A stretch of DNA of 49,777 bases, taken from positions 1-49,777 of the forward strand of contig CALIJZ010000091.1 of assembly GCA_938017795.1 (NCBI GenBank). Reading direction: 5' to 3'. The notes beneath the pieces are model-generated. The model did not search any database. It worked only from the letters and a program-made list of their open reading frames with translations, and had not been told where the DNA came from. The position numbers were made by a program, and so were the translations under genes. Positions 34,301 through 44,000 of this stretch are shown here, piece by piece (the first letter of the stretch is position 1; each line of letters opens with the position of its first letter). This DNA is from an uncultured Bacteriovoracaceae bacterium (GTDB lineage: Bacteria; Bdellovibrionota; Bacteriovoracia; Bacteriovoracales; Bacteriovoracaceae).

Positions 34301-34807
34301 GTGAAAAGGTTGTGGTGGCTAGTTGTTGTCATCGTTTTCTTAATCATCGCTGATCAACTTAGTAAGGGTACGATCGAGAGTAATTATCAGCTAGGAGAAT
34401 CTACTCCTGTTATTAAAGATTTTTTTCATATTACTTATGTCCAAAATACGGGAGCCTTTTGGGGTATAGGACAAAACTGGTCTGAAGAAGTTAGGAAATT
34501 CTTCTTTTTGTTTCTATCAAGCATTATTGCTTTTGGGGTCATCTACTTATTTATAAAAACAATCAAAGGTTCGATCGTTCAATCATGGGCATTTGCTCTC
34601 ATTATCGCTGGAGCCCTTGGCAATCTAATCGATAGATTTTTGTTGGGATATGTTATTGATATGTTTGATTTCTTTATTATTTATCAACAAACAATTTATA
34701 GATGGGCCGTTTTTAATATTGCAGATGCGTGTATATGTATTGCGATGGGTTTATTGATCTATGAAGAGTTATTTATTAGAAAGAAAAAAACAGTAAAAGA
34801 GCAATGA
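34301..34807 (+). CDS. lspA: Lipoprotein signal peptidase (signal peptidase II)
   Basis: 168 residues with four membrane helices. It cuts the signal peptide from lipidated prolipoproteins in the inner membrane. The catalytic Asp pair is in Gly-Asn-Leu-Ile-Asp-Arg and Phe-Asn-Ile-Ala-Asp-Ala. The start is GTG, three bases after the regulator stop, with AAAGAG nearby. It ends with a four-base overlap (ATGA) onto the Lgt-like gene. Its place in an operon with a two-component system is unusual, as lspA usually lies with ileS, fkpB or ispH. Confidence 0.96.
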   Translation: MKRLWWLVVVIVFLIIADQLSKGTIESNYQLGESTPVIKDFFHITYVQNTGAFWGIGQNWSEEVRKFFFLFLSSIIAFGVIYLFIKTIKGSIVQSWAFALIIAGALGNLIDRFLLGYVIDMFDFFIIYQQTIYRWAVFNIADACICIAMGLLIYEELFIRKKKTVKEQ

Positions 34808-35457
34808 ATTTTAATATTAGTCTATATCCAGTATTTGTTGGGGTCGCATGTGGTAGTGGAATTAGTTATTATGTAATAAATTCAAAAGAAAACTTAAAAG
34901 AAAAAATAATTTATTCACTGATTACACTTGTTTTTTCTTTTATTTGTGCAAAGTTATTTTTCTTAATAAGCCTGCCAGATTATGCAAGTTCGATTGTTCA
35001 TTATATGAGTTTCATCAATGGTGGAGGATATGTTTTTTATGGAGGGTTGCTTGGAGGGATATTCATATCTTATATCTTGAAAAACTATTCTAGATACTAT
35101 CACTCAAAAGGTTTAGTCCCTGCTATTTGCCTAGGTCATGGAATAGGAAGAATAGGATGTTATTTAACAGGTTGTTGTTTTGGAATAAAATTAGGGGATT
35201 GGATCATTCCTGTTCAATTGATTGAATCATTAAGTCTCTTTCTAATGTTTATGTATTTTCATATTTTTAAAGAGAAAATAAATAACGAACTTTCAAAATA
35301 CCTTTTGTATTATGCTGCACTAAGATTTTTTCTTGAATTTTTTAGAGGAGACATTCATAGAGGGATATACTTAAATTTTAGTACATCTCAATGGGTGTCA
35401 ATAATAATTATTTTACTTGTTACTCTTGGATCAAAAAGAAAATCTTTTCGAATTTAA
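34804..35457 (+). CDS. Lgt-like prolipoprotein diacylglyceryl transferase, short form
   Basis: 217 residues, predicted with six or seven membrane helices; a full Lgt has about 260-300. The core Leu-Gly-His-Gly-Ile-Gly-Arg-Ile-Gly-Cys (His and Arg matching the Lgt signature) is followed by Thr-Gly-Cys-Cys-Phe-Gly, as in Bacteroidota-type Lgt-like proteins, then Val-Gln-Leu-Ile-Glu-Ser and Leu-Glu-Phe-Phe-Arg-Gly-Asp. It could attach diacylglycerol to prolipoproteins, or to another substrate as a paralog. A housekeeping lgt elsewhere in the genome would show it is a second enzyme. Four-base overlap with lspA. Confidence 0.83.
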   Translation: MNFNISLYPVFVGVACGSGISYYVINSKENLKEKIIYSLITLVFSFICAKLFFLISLPDYASSIVHYMSFINGGGYVFYGGLLGGIFISYILKNYSRYYHSKGLVPAICLGHGIGRIGCYLTGCCFGIKLGDWIIPVQLIESLSLFLMFMYFHIFKEKINNELSKYLLYYAALRFFLEFFRGDIHRGIYLNFSTSQWVSIIIILLVTLGSKRKSFRI

Positions 35458-35539
35458 AAACTCCATAATTATTCTTACATAGATGTTGATTTATTTAATA
35501 TAGTGCTAACTTCTGTCAATCATTCAAAAGGGAGTATCT

Positions 35540-37003
35540 ATGTTGAAGATTTTAATACTAATTTTTCCACTTATTTTTATTGGAAAAACTTTAGAAGAGC
35601 CTAATACTATGGTTCAAAAAAATGCAAAAGGAACAATTCTTAATGTTGATAACGAAGAAGATTGGTTTAACTTAGCTCCGAATGGAAAAGGGAGCTCTGA
35701 AGGAGTTTCTGTTAACCTTGCTTATGAAACTTTTGGACCTGCAAAAAAAGAAATTATTGTTGCAGTTATAGATTCAGGTGTTGATATCAATCATGAAGAT
35801 CTTAAGGGTAAGATTTGGATGAATAAAGAAGAAATACCAAACAATGGAATTGATGACGATAAGAATGGATATATTGATGATTTTTATGGTTGGAATTTCT
35901 TAGGAAGTAAAAAAGGAATGGGAAAGGTATTAAGAGATGGTACTTTTAAAAAAGGTCGAAGCACATACCAAGCTAATGAAGAGCCTCTAGAATTTGCAAG
36001 AGAGTTAGGGAGACTTAGTAAGTTAGATAGAGAATTGTCCAAGAAAGAAAAAGAATACAAAGCAGAGCTTGTTAAATATAAGAAATCTCAAAGAAGAACT
36101 TGTAAAAATGAAGAAACTCCATGGTATTGTGATTCAAAATTTGAAAGTTACGCTAGAAAGCTGATTAACAAAGAAAAGGATGATGGCTTAACAAGTAGTT
36201 ATGGAAATAATGATATTATAGGACCTGATCCTAGTCATGGAACTCATGTTGCTGGCATTATCGCAGCAAATAGAAGAAATCATTTTGGTGTTAATGGCAT
36301 TGCTTCAAATGTTAAAATTATGTCTTTAAGAGCAGTCCCTGATGGAGATGAATATGATGAAGATATAGCTAATTCGATTATTTATGCAGTAGACAATGGT
36401 GCAAGAGTAATTAATATGAGTTTTGGAAAATCATTTTCACCTAAAAAGAAGATAGTGAACCTTGCAGTAAGATATGCCAGAGAAAAAGGTGTCTTATTGG
36501 TTCACTCTGCAGGCAATAGTGCTAGAGAGATTACATTGAAAAATAATTTTCCAAATAAAGATGTCGGAACTAAATATTTGGCATCTAATTGGATTGAAGT
36601 TGGAGCAAGTACAATTGGAACTAAATTTATAAAAAGAAATGATGATGGAGACATTATACAGAAAGGTTTGGCTGCGAATTTTTCTAACTATAGCAAAAAG
36701 TATGTTGATTTATTTGCTCCTGGGTATGGGATAAATTCAACAACTCCAGATAATAACTACGATGCATATAGTGGAACATCTATGGCCTCTCCTGTTGTAG
36801 CTGGATGTGCAGCATTAATATTAGGTCATTATCCAGAATTAAAGCCAAGTGAAGTAAAAGCTGTACTAGCTGAGTCTACGAGAAAATATCCCAATGCTAG
36901 TGTTATAAGACCAAGAAAGACAAAATTTTCATCTTTATCAAAGGAAGGTGGAATCGTTGATGTTCATGAGTCTTTGAGAATGCTAAAAGTTTTGCTTGAT
37001 TAA
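35540..37003 (+). CDS. Secreted S8 (subtilisin-like) serine protease
   Basis: 487 residues with a signal peptide (about 1-16). Catalytic D78 (Val-Ile-Asp-Ser-Gly-Val), H233 (Ser-His-Gly-Thr-His-Val-Ala-Gly), N326 (Ala-Gly-Asn, oxyanion) and S414 (Gly-Thr-Ser-Met-Ala-Ser-Pro) are all intact, so it should be active. The Asp-to-His distance is 155 residues rather than about 32: part is the common Gly-Ile-Asp-Asp-Asp-x-Asn-Gly-Tyr loop, and the rest (about 145-215) is a Lys/Glu-rich helical insert with two Cys. No long propeptide is visible. GGGAG lies before the ATG. It probably digests proteins outside the cell or in the periplasm. Confidence 0.95.
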   Translation: MLKILILIFPLIFIGKTLEEPNTMVQKNAKGTILNVDNEEDWFNLAPNGKGSSEGVSVNLAYETFGPAKKEIIVAVIDSGVDINHEDLKGKIWMNKEEIPNNGIDDDKNGYIDDFYGWNFLGSKKGMGKVLRDGTFKKGRSTYQANEEPLEFARELGRLSKLDRELSKKEKEYKAELVKYKKSQRRTCKNEETPWYCDSKFESYARKLINKEKDDGLTSSYGNNDIIGPDPSHGTHVAGIIAANRRNHFGVNGIASNVKIMSLRAVPDGDEYDEDIANSIIYAVDNGARVINMSFGKSFSPKKKIVNLAVRYAREKGVLLVHSAGNSAREITLKNNFPNKDVGTKYLASNWIEVGASTIGTKFIKRNDDGDIIQKGLAANFSNYSKKYVDLFAPGYGINSTTPDNNYDAYSGTSMASPVVAGCAALILGHYPELKPSEVKAVLAESTRKYPNASVIRPRKTKFSSLSKEGGIVDVHESLRMLKVLLD

Positions 37004-37037
37004 ATATTGGCATATTGATAGATAAAATTATACTTAC

Positions 37038-37067
37038 AGGCTCTTTTATTAAAGGGCCTTTTTTTTT
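37038..37067 (+). terminator. Intrinsic terminator after the subtilase gene
   Basis: AGGCTCTTT (37038-37046) pairs with AAAGGGCCT (37051-37059), including one G-T pair, around a 4-base loop, then a T-run to 37067. The Shine-Dalgarno GGGGAG of the next gene follows directly. Confidence 0.9.
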
Positions 37068-37083
37068 GAAGGGGAGAAAAGAA

Positions 37084-38073
37084 ATGAAATTTCTATTAAT
37101 GATTGTTATGTCGATGAGTTTATTAGCTCAATATACACCAAAGGAAAATGAAAATGAATTTGGACTAGGTTTAAGAAAAGTTGGAGATAAAGTTGAAGTT
37201 TTATATCGAGTTAAATCTAATGCTTTTAGCACATCTGTAAATGAAGAAACTGCTAGAATTTATCTTTTAACATTTGAGGTTGAAGGTTCTTTTGATGGAA
37301 GTATAGCTCCTTATCTTTCAGTTAATGCTTCTTTGGCTGATTTTGGAATAGATGTTTCTTCAGATAGATTTAAGTCTGAGTTTAAAGTGAACCTTTTAAG
37401 TCTCGATTACAAAAGAGATATTAACATCGACATTGATAGAATGTATCAAGTGAATATGATTGGCTTGAAATATAGTGCGAGTGTAGAGTTGGGATCTAAG
37501 CGTAATGTAAAATTATTTGCAACTGCTGGGACTTCTTTTTTAGGAGTACTTTTTGGAGCTAAAGATAGACTTGGTCAACTGGATATTAATCAAAAAACTC
37601 AAGACTTAGGTCTGACTGACTCAAGAAGTTATCATGCTGAATTAGGTGTTGAGATTGAAAGTAAATATAAAATATCTGTAGGTATTCAGGGTCAAAGAAT
37701 GCAAACCCTAGGAGAATCATATTTATCTCATGAGCAATGTTTTTATTATAATGGACAGAATGATTTTGATGATTTTGGAGATCAATTCGGAGTAAGCCAA
37801 TTTCAATATGCTCCTCCAGGATTATATTGTAATGACGTATACGGTGTGGATTATAAACAGTTTTGGAGTTACCAGGAAAGATTTCTAAAAGTAGTCGTAA
37901 ATTTATTTAAGAACGATAATAGCTCTACAAGTATTTACGCAAAATATGCAAGAAGAACTTATGAATTTGATTCATCTGCTGGAACTTCTTCTAAAAGTAG
38001 CAGAAATTATTTTGAAGTAGGAGCAATCTATAAATTTGGGAAGAAAAAGAAAGAAGAAATAAAAGACTTATAA
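37084..38073 (+). CDS. Secreted barrel-like protein, paralog A
   Basis: 329 residues. I start at ATG 37084, after GGGGAGAAAAGAA, because it gives a proper signal peptide (Met-Lys-Phe-Leu-Leu... cut before Ala-Gln-Tyr-Thr-Pro); the frame upstream runs through the terminator. The mature part has Gly-Leu-Gly-Leu-Arg-Lys-Val-Gly-Asp, alternating strands and a Tyr/Phe-rich end (Glu-Val-Gly-Ala-Ile-Tyr-Lys-Phe-Gly), like an outer-membrane barrel followed by a Lys-rich tail. A second copy with the same order of segments lies at 39640. No named family is recognised. Confidence 0.82.
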   Translation: MKFLLMIVMSMSLLAQYTPKENENEFGLGLRKVGDKVEVLYRVKSNAFSTSVNEETARIYLLTFEVEGSFDGSIAPYLSVNASLADFGIDVSSDRFKSEFKVNLLSLDYKRDINIDIDRMYQVNMIGLKYSASVELGSKRNVKLFATAGTSFLGVLFGAKDRLGQLDINQKTQDLGLTDSRSYHAELGVEIESKYKISVGIQGQRMQTLGESYLSHEQCFYYNGQNDFDDFGDQFGVSQFQYAPPGLYCNDVYGVDYKQFWSYQERFLKVVVNLFKNDNSSTSIYAKYARRTYEFDSSAGTSSKSSRNYFEVGAIYKFGKKKKEEIKDL

Positions 38074-38108
38074 AAATAAAAGGTACCATTTTTTTATGAG
38101 TGGTACCT
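38074..38108 (-). terminator. Intrinsic terminator for the DUF6056-like gene
   Basis: Perfect inverted repeat AGGTACCA/TGGTACCT (38081-38088 with 38101-38108) with a 12-base loop. On the minus strand it is followed by TTTATTTTTA, so it ends the gene at 38113; the T-rich part touches the stop codon of the plus-strand gene. It lacks a T-run for plus-strand transcripts. Confidence 0.82.
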
Positions 38109-38112
38109 CAAC

Positions 38113-39444
38113 TTACTCCTTCTGCTTAAACTTTATTTCCAAGACATTCCAGTATTTCGCGTAAGTTGGACTAGATGATCTTATATCAGCAAAGAAAATA
38201 GACCTAGGTTTCAGCTCTATGGGTTCGATGAGTACAATGTCATTTGGAGAAGAATTTTTTAAGGTTTCAATTCTAAGAGAGTGCTCTCTGGCATAAGAGC
38301 TTGCAGGGCTTAAGTCAAAAAACATTCTTCCTACATTTCCAAATATGAATCCAATTATTAACATCGATACAATTAAAAAGTTAACTTTTTTTTCAGACAG
38401 TGATTTTACGAATTTAGAGAGTTTATTATTTTTTGTGGTAAGCAGTAATAATCCTATCAAAACAAAAAAATAAATAACTGCATGTAATCTACCAGGTCCT
38501 CCTCTTCCCGTTCCATAAGCAACTGGAATGTATGCAGAAATACACAAGATGAAGAAAAATCCCGCTGAGAAACGGTTACTTAGTCTTTTGAACTTAAATT
38601 GGAGTCCTCCATAGTAGAATACAACAAATATCCAAAGTGAGAAAAAGCTTGGCTTAATAGATCTGAAAATATTTTTAAAAGACGATTCAAAAGGTTTCGT
38701 TAATGTTCGCTTTAGACTTCTTTCAGGAAATCTACCCAAACGAACTCCTATTCCAGAAGAAAAAAAGTATAGAAACAAGAAACAAGAAATATTTCCTAAA
38801 AATAAAATTAAAAAATATCTAGAAATAGTTTTGTCTTCAAAATAATTGTAACAAAGAATCAAAAACCATAGAACGCCAAGAACAAATGAAAAAGTTTCAC
38901 TTAAACCACCGATAAAAAAAATCATTAGTATTTCTAAAACGGGTAAGTTCTTCTTAGTAGATCTTAAGACATAAGATAATAAAACTAGAGTCAAACAAGT
39001 AGGGAAAAGATAATTCACTATGCCGGGATACCAATAAAAAAATTGAGCTAAAGAATAGTTCTCATTAATAAAGCACATTATAAATATTAAGGTGAATATA
39101 AAGCAGAGTCCTTTATCGATTTTCAATTTCAGAAAATGAGTCAAGCTATTGAGAAATATATAAGTAGATCCTATTAGTAGCATTAAAGATGCAGGAGCCA
39201 AGAGGTGGTAAAGATCAAATCTTTTAAAAATAACAGGTGAAGTAGTTAAGAAAAGAGTTGCAAAAAATCGTGAATTAATTTCATTCCAATAATATTTCTG
39301 AGCTCCCCAAAATCCGCGTTGAGTTGTATTGATTGCATAACTAAAGTCATCTGCTGCAGGAAAGCTACAAAATGAAAGATATAGAAAAGGAATTAATAAT
39401 AAGGCAAAGCAGGCTAACAGCCATATTTTAAATCTACTATCCAT
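38113..39444 (-). CDS. Multi-pass membrane protein, DUF6056-like
   Basis: 443 residues with about ten membrane helices. The N-terminal Phe-Pro-Ala-Ala-Asp-Asp-Phe-Ser-Tyr-Ala, then a short loop Gly-Phe-Trp-Gly-Ala-Gln, and Glu-Ile-Asn-Ser-Arg-Phe match my memory of the DUF6056 family, which has the layout of GT-C-fold glycosyltransferases (Asp-Asp in the first external loop). A C-terminal segment of about 60 residues lies outside the membrane. The role could be sugar transfer to a surface molecule. GTGGAG lies before the ATG. It sits inverted between two paralogous exported-protein genes. Confidence 0.75.
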   Translation of the reverse strand: MDSRFKIWLLACFALLLIPFLYLSFCSFPAADDFSYAINTTQRGFWGAQKYYWNEINSRFFATLFLTTSPVIFKRFDLYHLLAPASLMLLIGSTYIFLNSLTHFLKLKIDKGLCFIFTLIFIMCFINENYSLAQFFYWYPGIVNYLFPTCLTLVLLSYVLRSTKKNLPVLEILMIFFIGGLSETFSFVLGVLWFLILCYNYFEDKTISRYFLILFLGNISCFLFLYFFSSGIGVRLGRFPERSLKRTLTKPFESSFKNIFRSIKPSFFSLWIFVVFYYGGLQFKFKRLSNRFSAGFFFILCISAYIPVAYGTGRGGPGRLHAVIYFFVLIGLLLLTTKNNKLSKFVKSLSEKKVNFLIVSMLIIGFIFGNVGRMFFDLSPASSYAREHSLRIETLKNSSPNDIVLIEPIELKPRSIFFADIRSSSPTYAKYWNVLEIKFKQKE

Positions 39445-39639
39445 TTAGAGGCTCCACTGGTTGTCACAAGAAATATAAAATAAGTATGAGTAGCTTCTAG
39501 TCCCTAGTAAAGGAACTTGATGGAAAAGTGTTGCAATGCAGAATAAGAAAAATTGCAAAAAGGGCCACTTTGGGACTGACACCTTTGTATAAATTTACTA
39601 GCTTCTCAATAATTTATAGATTTCATCAAAGGGGAGAAA

Positions 39640-40581
39640 ATGAAATTAGTCTTTAGTTTACTGGTTATTTTATCTACATCTGTTTTTGCTCAATACACTC
39701 CAAGGGTAGACGTTGGTTTGGGCTTGCAACAAGTTGGAGACTCAGTAGATGTTTTAGTTAAAAGTAGTGGTTATTTATATTCAGGGAAAGGAGGATATTT
39801 TGAAAAATATTATATCCTGACTTTTAAAGGAGAAGGGGCCATTAACTCTGATCAATTAACTTCTGTTAAGTTAGAAGTCTCTCTTTTAAAGGGTGACTAT
39901 ATTCATGATAGTGTTGGAAGTACGAAAGGATATTTGGGATTTAGTTTTTTAGATTATAAATATACAAAAAATATAGATATTGATGAAGGTGGAACGCATA
40001 CATTAAATGTTGTTGGAATTAGAGCTGGAGGAGAAACTAGTTTAGATGGAACTGGGAACATTAAATTATTTGCTAAAGCTGCATTGTCTTTTGGTGGAAT
40101 TTTTCAAAAAGCGACAAGAATTAGTGATGGTCAAGGACTCTCTGGTGAAGGAGCATCTGGTGCAATCAGCTATAATATTGAAGCAGGGTTAAAAGCAAAG
40201 GTTTTTAAAGATAAACTTTTTACAGCTTCTGTTGGGATAAATGGTCACAGTGCTCTAGGTAAAGGTGAGTGGTACTATACTCATACAGTGTGCAATGAGT
40301 ATTATGATGATTATTATGATGAATTTTATATAACATGTAATGATCAATATGCGGTTGATTACGATGAATTTCATAGCTTTAGAGAAACTTTTTTAAACTT
40401 AAGTTTACAAATAAGTAATAGAGCTACAATATTTGCAAAAGTTGCGAGAAGATCATTTTCTGTAACAGATCAAACTGGAGTAATTTCTGAATCAAAAAAT
40501 TCTGCTACTTATTATCAAGTAGGAGCTAGATATAAATTTGGTGGAAAAAAGAAAGAAAAATTACCTAAGAAATTATATTAA
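39640..40581 (+). CDS. Secreted barrel-like protein, paralog B
   Basis: 313 residues with a signal peptide cut before Gln-Tyr-Thr-Pro, the same mature start as paralog A (37084). The shared order is Gly-Leu-Gly-Leu-x-x-Val-Gly-Asp, an Asp-rich middle loop with two Cys (Val-Cys-Asn-Glu ... Thr-Cys-Asn-Asp), Val-Asp-Tyr, then Ala-Arg-Arg and a terminal Tyr-Lys-Phe-Gly-Gly-Lys-Lys. The upstream leader also matches (GGGGAGAAA before Met-Lys). The two genes look like a duplication that was later split by the membrane-protein gene. Confidence 0.83.
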   Translation: MKLVFSLLVILSTSVFAQYTPRVDVGLGLQQVGDSVDVLVKSSGYLYSGKGGYFEKYYILTFKGEGAINSDQLTSVKLEVSLLKGDYIHDSVGSTKGYLGFSFLDYKYTKNIDIDEGGTHTLNVVGIRAGGETSLDGTGNIKLFAKAALSFGGIFQKATRISDGQGLSGEGASGAISYNIEAGLKAKVFKDKLFTASVGINGHSALGKGEWYYTHTVCNEYYDDYYDEFYITCNDQYAVDYDEFHSFRETFLNLSLQISNRATIFAKVARRSFSVTDQTGVISESKNSATYYQVGARYKFGGKKKEKLPKKLY

Positions 40582-40594
40582 TTAAATATTTACG

Positions 40595-40625
40595 AGCAGG
40601 AAGATGAAAGTCTTTCTGCTTTATT
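40595..40625 (+). terminator. Hairpin after paralog B
   Basis: AGCAGGAAGA (40595-40604) pairs with TCTTTCTGCT (40611-40620), one G-T pair, around a 6-base loop, then TTATT. The T-tract is short, so the hairpin is likely but weak as a terminator. It also touches the stop of the convergent ferredoxin gene. Confidence 0.6.
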
Positions 40626-41028
40626 CTGCCGGTTCTTCTTCTTTTTTTTCAAAAAGCGAAGGATCGATTTTTTGAAGCTCATTCATTTCAATATAAAGCT
40701 CACTATCAAGCGTTTCATTTCCCCATGCAATAAATGCATCATCATGTTGATACATTGTTATTGTTTCCCAAGGACAATCTTGAGAACAATTTTGACACCC
40801 AATGCATCTCATCAAATCTATTTCTACTGTTTGTTGAAAAGTTGGATTTTTAGGATCAGGACCCGAAACTAGTTCGATTGAATCTACTGGACAACCTGCG
40901 ATACAGATTTCACAGCCTGTACATCCGCTTTGGTGAACGACTGCTAAAAGTTTAGGTGGTTTTTTACCTTTTCTTTTAGGTTTTAGCCTTGCTGGATGAA
41001 ATGGATTTTCTACTTTTACCTTGCTCAT
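40621..41028 (-). CDS. Ferredoxin with two [4Fe-4S] clusters
   Basis: 135 residues. Cys36-x-x-Cys39-x-x-Cys42-x-x-x-Cys46-Pro and Cys75-x-x-Cys78-x-x-Cys81-x-x-x-Cys85-Pro are two complete cluster motifs. A basic N-terminal extension (about 25 residues rich in Lys and Pro) and an acidic tail add to a normal dicluster ferredoxin. It could carry electrons to a B12-dependent or reductive enzyme; icmF is divergent 57 bp away and shares the control region, but a functional link is only suggested by position. Confidence 0.93.
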   Translation of the reverse strand: MSKVKVENPFHPARLKPKRKGKKPPKLLAVVHQSGCTGCEICIAGCPVDSIELVSGPDPKNPTFQQTVEIDLMRCIGCQNCSQDCPWETITMYQHDDAFIAWGNETLDSELYIEMNELQKIDPSLFEKKEEEPAE

Positions 41029-41085
41029 ATTTTTAAGTATTATACCACTAAATATGCTAAAGATTGAATTTAGAAAAGGTTTTAA

Positions 41086-44000
41086 ATGTCTGAAAGACTA
41101 AGATTTGTTACTGCGGCCTCATTATTTGATGGACACGATGTCTCAATAAACATTATGAGAAGAATACTTCAGTCCTATGGGGTAGAGGTAATTCATTTAG
41201 GGCATAATAGATCTGCTAAGGAAGTTGTAGATGCAGCATTGTCTGAAGATGCTCATGCTGTCGCCCTTAGTTCTTATCAGGGTGGTCATAATGAGTACTT
41301 TGCATACGTTAGGGAGCTTTTAGATAAAGCAGGCGGTCAGAAGATTAAGATCTTTGGTGGGGGAGGTGGTGTTATCACACCTAAGGAAATTAAAGCCCTG
41401 CATGATAAAGGAATAACTAAAATTTATTCACCTAAAGATGGTATGGAATTAGGTCTTGAAGGGATCATAAAAGATATGATTACCAAAGCGACTTACTCAA
41501 CTATGGATGGCTTTGATGTCCACTCCTATAGGGGCAAAGATCTATCAAGTTATGAATTAGCAAAAGTTATCACTTCAATTGAGAATAATAAAAAATTACC
41601 TTTTGAAATTACTTCAAACAAAACAATGGTCTTGGGAATAACTGGAACAGGCGGAGCAGGTAAGTCTTCATTGATTGATGAGTTATTACTTCGATTTCAT
41701 AGATATTATAATGATAAAAAAATAGCACTGATTAGTGTTGATCCAACAAAGAAAAAAACTCAAGGTGCCTTGCTTGGAGACCGGATTCGTTTAGGGAGCG
41801 CAAGCTTTGATAATTTTTATATTAGATCTCTTGCAACAAGGGATTCTAAAACAGAACTAAGTCCTGAAATTAAAAATGTAGTAGAGTTTTTAAAATCTCA
41901 GAGTTTTGATTTAATTATTGTAGAAACTTCTGGAATAGGACAGGCCAGTGACGAAATTGTGAATATTGCTGATCATGCAATGTATGTCATGACACCAGAA
42001 TTTGGAGCTCAAACTCAATTAGAAAAAATAGAAATGCTTGATAGTGCATCTTTTATAGTCATTAATAAGTTTGAAAAATCTAGAGCAAAAGATGCTTTTA
42101 GAGATGTTAGAAAACAGTATCGAAGAAACCATAAAGATTTTGATGGTGATGATATAAAACTTCCTGTTTATGGAACAATTGCTTCGAAATTTAATGATCA
42201 TGGAGTAAATCAACTATTTTATGATATTGCTAAAACTTTCAAGTTTGAATTAAGCGATGCTCTTGAGAATTTAACTAAGGATAAATCACCTAAAAATACG
42301 ACGGCAATCATACCATCTTCTAAGACAAATTATTTAAGATCGATTGCTGATACTTGCCGAGATTATAGAGATCGCAGCGAAAAGATAATTTCTAAACTTA
42401 AAGATTTTGAAGTTTTAGATGGTGCTTCTAAAATTACTGGTAATGATTTTTCTAAAAATTTAAAAGAATTAAAAAAAGAAATTGGGAGTGATGTTTTTGA
42501 GCAAATAGAAGAATTTGATAAAACACGTGAACAATATAGAAATGGTAAGTTTAGCTATAATGTAAGAGGTAAAGAGTTTAGCATTGATACGAAGTTTGAA
42601 TCTTTGTCAGGGTCTATTATTAATAGAGTCTCTTTTCCAAATTTTGAGTATTTATCACAAAAATATAGATTTATTGCTAATGAAAATCTTCCAGGTTTTT
42701 TCCCATATGCTACAGGGATTTTTCCTTTTAAAAGAAAAGACGAAGAGCCAAAAAGAATGTTCGCTGGTGAAGGTGGTCCGGGAAGAACAAATAATAGATT
42801 TCATTATTTATCAGAAACTGAAAAATTTAAAAGATTATCGACTGCATTTGATTCAGTGACATTATATGGAGAAGATCCTGATTTTAGACCAGATATTTAT
42901 GGAAAAGTTGGAGAGTCAGGAGTAAGTATTGCAACGCTTAAAGATATGGAAGATCTTTATGAAGGTTTTGATTTAATTAGTAAATTTACATCAGTATCGA
43001 AAACGATCAATGGACCAGCACCAATTATTTTAGCAATGTTTATGAATGCTGCTATTAATCAACAACTCTCAGGGGCAGACCTTGAAGATCATGAAAAGAA
43101 AATTGAGATAATGAAGCAGGTTAGAGGCACCGTACAAGCAGATATTTTAAAAGAAGATCAAGCTCAAAACACGTGTATCTTTTCTTTAGAATTTGCTTTG
43201 AAAATGATGGGAGATGTTCAAGAGTTTTTCTGCAAAAATAATATTAATAATTATTATACAGTTTCAATCAGTGGTTATCATATTGCTGAAGCTGGAGCGA
43301 ATCCAATAACTCAGCTCGCCTTTACGCTTGCTAATGGATTTACATTTGTTGAGTATTACTTAAATCGTGGTTTAAAAATTGATGAATTTTGTGATAACTT
43401 ATCTTTCTTTTTTAGCAACGGTCTTGATCCTGAATATTCAGTTTTAGGTCGAGTTGCTCGAAAAATTTGGGCAGTAGCTTTAAGAGATAAATATGGAGCT
43501 AATACCAAGTCTCAGAAATTAAAATATCATATCCAAACTAGTGGAAGATCTCTTCACGCTCAAGAGATAGATTTTAATGATATTAGAACAACTTTACAGG
43601 CATTTTTAGCGTTATCAGATAATTGTAATTCATTGCATACTAATGCTTACGATGAAGCGATCACTACTCCAACAGAGGAGTCTGTTAGAAGAGCAATGGC
43701 CATTCAAATGATTATAAATCGGGAATTTGGAATGAATAAATCTGATAATCCACTCCAAGGATCATTTTTAATGGATGAGCTTGCTGTTCTTGTTGAAGAA
43801 GCAGTTCTTCAAGAGTTTGAAAGAATTTCAGATAGAGGTGGAGTTCTGGGTTCAATGGAGAGCATGTATCAGAGAGGAAAAATTCAAGAAGAGTCATTAT
43901 ATTATGAAAGGTTAAAAGACTCTGGAGAGTTTCCGATTATTGGAGTTAATACATTTTTAGCTGATAATATCCATGATCAGATGGATCAAGAGATTGAATT

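Noticed and set aside
37015-37083. ATG at 37015 as start of paralog A
   Set aside because: It would place the start inside the terminator of the preceding gene; ATG 37084 has GGGGAG upstream and begins a signal peptide.
39540-39600. GGGACTGACACC-like stretch before paralog B, thought of as a transposon end
   Set aside because: No second copy, no inverted partner and no transposase could be found in the window.
41029-41085. Cobalamin riboswitch before icmF
   Set aside because: The gap has only 57 bp and lacks the B12 box, so there is no room for the aptamer.
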